Positions 63,442 through 64,000 of a DNA stretch of 64,000 nucleotides are shown one piece after another. Where the stretch lies: NCBI RefSeq assembly GCF_023746615.1, contig NZ_CP082275.1, forward strand, positions 3,534,001 through 3,598,000, given 5' to 3'. Below the pieces are notes generated by a model that was not told the origin of the DNA, did no database searches, and was given only the letters and a program-made list of their open reading frames with translations. Each line of letters begins with the position of its first letter. Position 1 is the first letter of the stretch. Origin of the DNA: Grimontia kaedaensis. Lineage in GTDB: Bacteria; Pseudomonadota; Gammaproteobacteria; Enterobacterales; Vibrionaceae. Both the position numbers and the translations under genes were made by a program.

Positions 63442-63654
63442 GGGAATTTATTGGTTTTTTTTCCGATCGAACACAATTCAACCTAAACTTTGAAAAACAC
63501 AACAAATTGCAACATTAGATAGCCGTCACATTCACTTACTAGCAATAAGAACTCAATATCCGTAATATCAACCCGACAATTGTATTTATTTTAGTCAGCA
63601 TTGATTTCGATTCTTCATGCTATTTCTTCTAACCGACGTTTACTTTAGACGATT

Positions 63655-64000
63655 ATGAAAACATCTATCAGCTTGCTTATTACTGCAGCCATCGCATTGC
63701 TTGGTGCATTGCTTTTAAACAACTCTACTTTAATTGCCAGTACTGGTTATGCATTCGCTCTTGGTGCTATTACAACAGGTATTGCCATTTCTCTTTTTTC
63801 CACTAAATCTTCAGGCGATATTTCAGACTCTACTCCTTCCACCAGCAAAACCATCTATGTAGGTAACCTTCCTTACCGCGCTAACGAAAACGACGTAAAG
63901 GAATTGTTCTCTAAACATGGTGAAGTATTTGCCGTGCGTTTGATGAAAGATAAACGTACAGGGAAGCGACGTGGTTTTGGATTTGTCGTGATTGCAGCGG
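63655..64000 (+). CDS. RNA-binding protein: two membrane segments plus RRM domain (3' end outside window)
   Basis: 115 complete codons are visible before the right edge. Two hydrophobic segments (about 5-20 and 30-49) are followed by a short Ser/Thr linker and an RRM domain: RNP2 is I-Y-V-G-N-L near residue 68 and RNP1 is R-R-G-F-G-F-V-V-I near 105. Bacterial RRM proteins usually lack membrane segments, so this looks like a membrane-anchored RNA-binding protein. Its RNA target is unknown. The ATG at 63655 has no strong ribosome binding site. It is divergent from the right rRNA operon. Confidence 0.8.
   Translation, partial: MKTSISLLITAAIALLGALLLNNSTLIASTGYAFALGAITTGIAISLFSTKSSGDISDSTPSTSKTIYVGNLPYRANENDVKELFSKHGEVFAVRLMKDKRTGKRRGFGFVVIAA

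Larger units (their letters stand above)
62935..63654 (-). other. leader and promoter region of the right rRNA operon
   Basis: The leader up to about 63125 is nearly identical to the left operon, then the two diverge. It holds boxA (63106-63124), P2 (63167-63194) and P1 (63414-63441); the P1 start region has an inverted repeat GCCGCT/AGCGGC (63388-63413). The part 63442-63654 is AT-rich and holds the divergent control region of the RRM gene. No other gene is seen. Confidence 0.75.

Overview
The window is chromosomal DNA of a marine gammaproteobacterium, most likely a member of the Vibrionaceae. The gene order supports this: DUF294/exonuclease-acs, aroQ-accBC, yhdT-panF-prmA-dusB-fis, zntR/purHD-DUF1481-hupA, hemE, nudC/rsd, rpoBC-rplJL-rplKA-nusG-secE-tuf, coaA/birA-murB, then rRNA operons. 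This is the order I recall for a Vibrio chromosome 1 arm, and the proteins align from memory almost residue for residue with their E. coli counterparts. The roughly even base composition would also fit Grimontia, Enterovibrio or Photobacterium relatives; the genus cannot be fixed by reading alone.

Layout. Bases 1-3630 carry acetate metabolism (partial DUF294 protein, DEDDh exonuclease, acs). Bases 3600-9020 hold a cytochrome b561, aroQ-accB-accC, yhdT and panF. Bases 9120-11500 hold prmA and the dusB-fis operon with a typical GC-rich discriminator promoter. Bases 11600-14780 are a looser stretch of single genes: a GT4 glycosyltransferase, an AhpD-like protein, ppnP, tpx and zntR. Bases 14810-19000 are purH-purD under a PurR box, then DUF1481 and hupA on the other strand. 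Bases 19200-24050 hold a CNNM/CBS protein, yjaG, a D-2-hydroxyacid dehydrogenase with a uracil-DNA-glycosylase-like gene, and hemE.

Bases 24270-30640 are the main accessory block: a sigma-54 activator (acoR) divergent from an acoX-acoA-acoB-acoC acetoin dehydrogenase operon with a sigma-54 type promoter. It sits between hemE and nudC, which I recall as neighbours in Vibrio cholerae, so the block looks like an insertion. It lacks an E3 gene.

Bases 30670-46280 carry nudC and rsd, then the leftward transcription/translation superoperon (secE-nusG, rplK-rplA, rplJ-rplL, rpoB-rpoC), with a promoter or attenuator at each expected junction, and the thrU-tyrU-glyT-thrT-tuf type tRNA/EF-Tu operon. 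Bases 46330-51900 hold coaA, birA-murB, a GNAT gene, pssA and a nicotinamidase-like gene. Bases 52040-63450 contain two complete rRNA operons in head-to-tail tandem, both leftward: the right one carries Ile and Ala tRNAs and two promoters, the left one a Glu tRNA and one promoter. A partial gene for a membrane-anchored RRM protein runs off the right edge.

No CRISPR array, prophage, transposase or clear new defence system was seen. The more unusual signals are non-coding: a pseudo-tRNA in one rRNA spacer, hairpins whose stems differ by compensating changes between the two rRNA operons, a pair of 34-base palindromic repeats, a heptanucleotide tandem array next to rpoC, a promoter embedded in a terminator stem upstream of rplK, an orphan terminator near hemE, and a structured purH leader under a PurR box.
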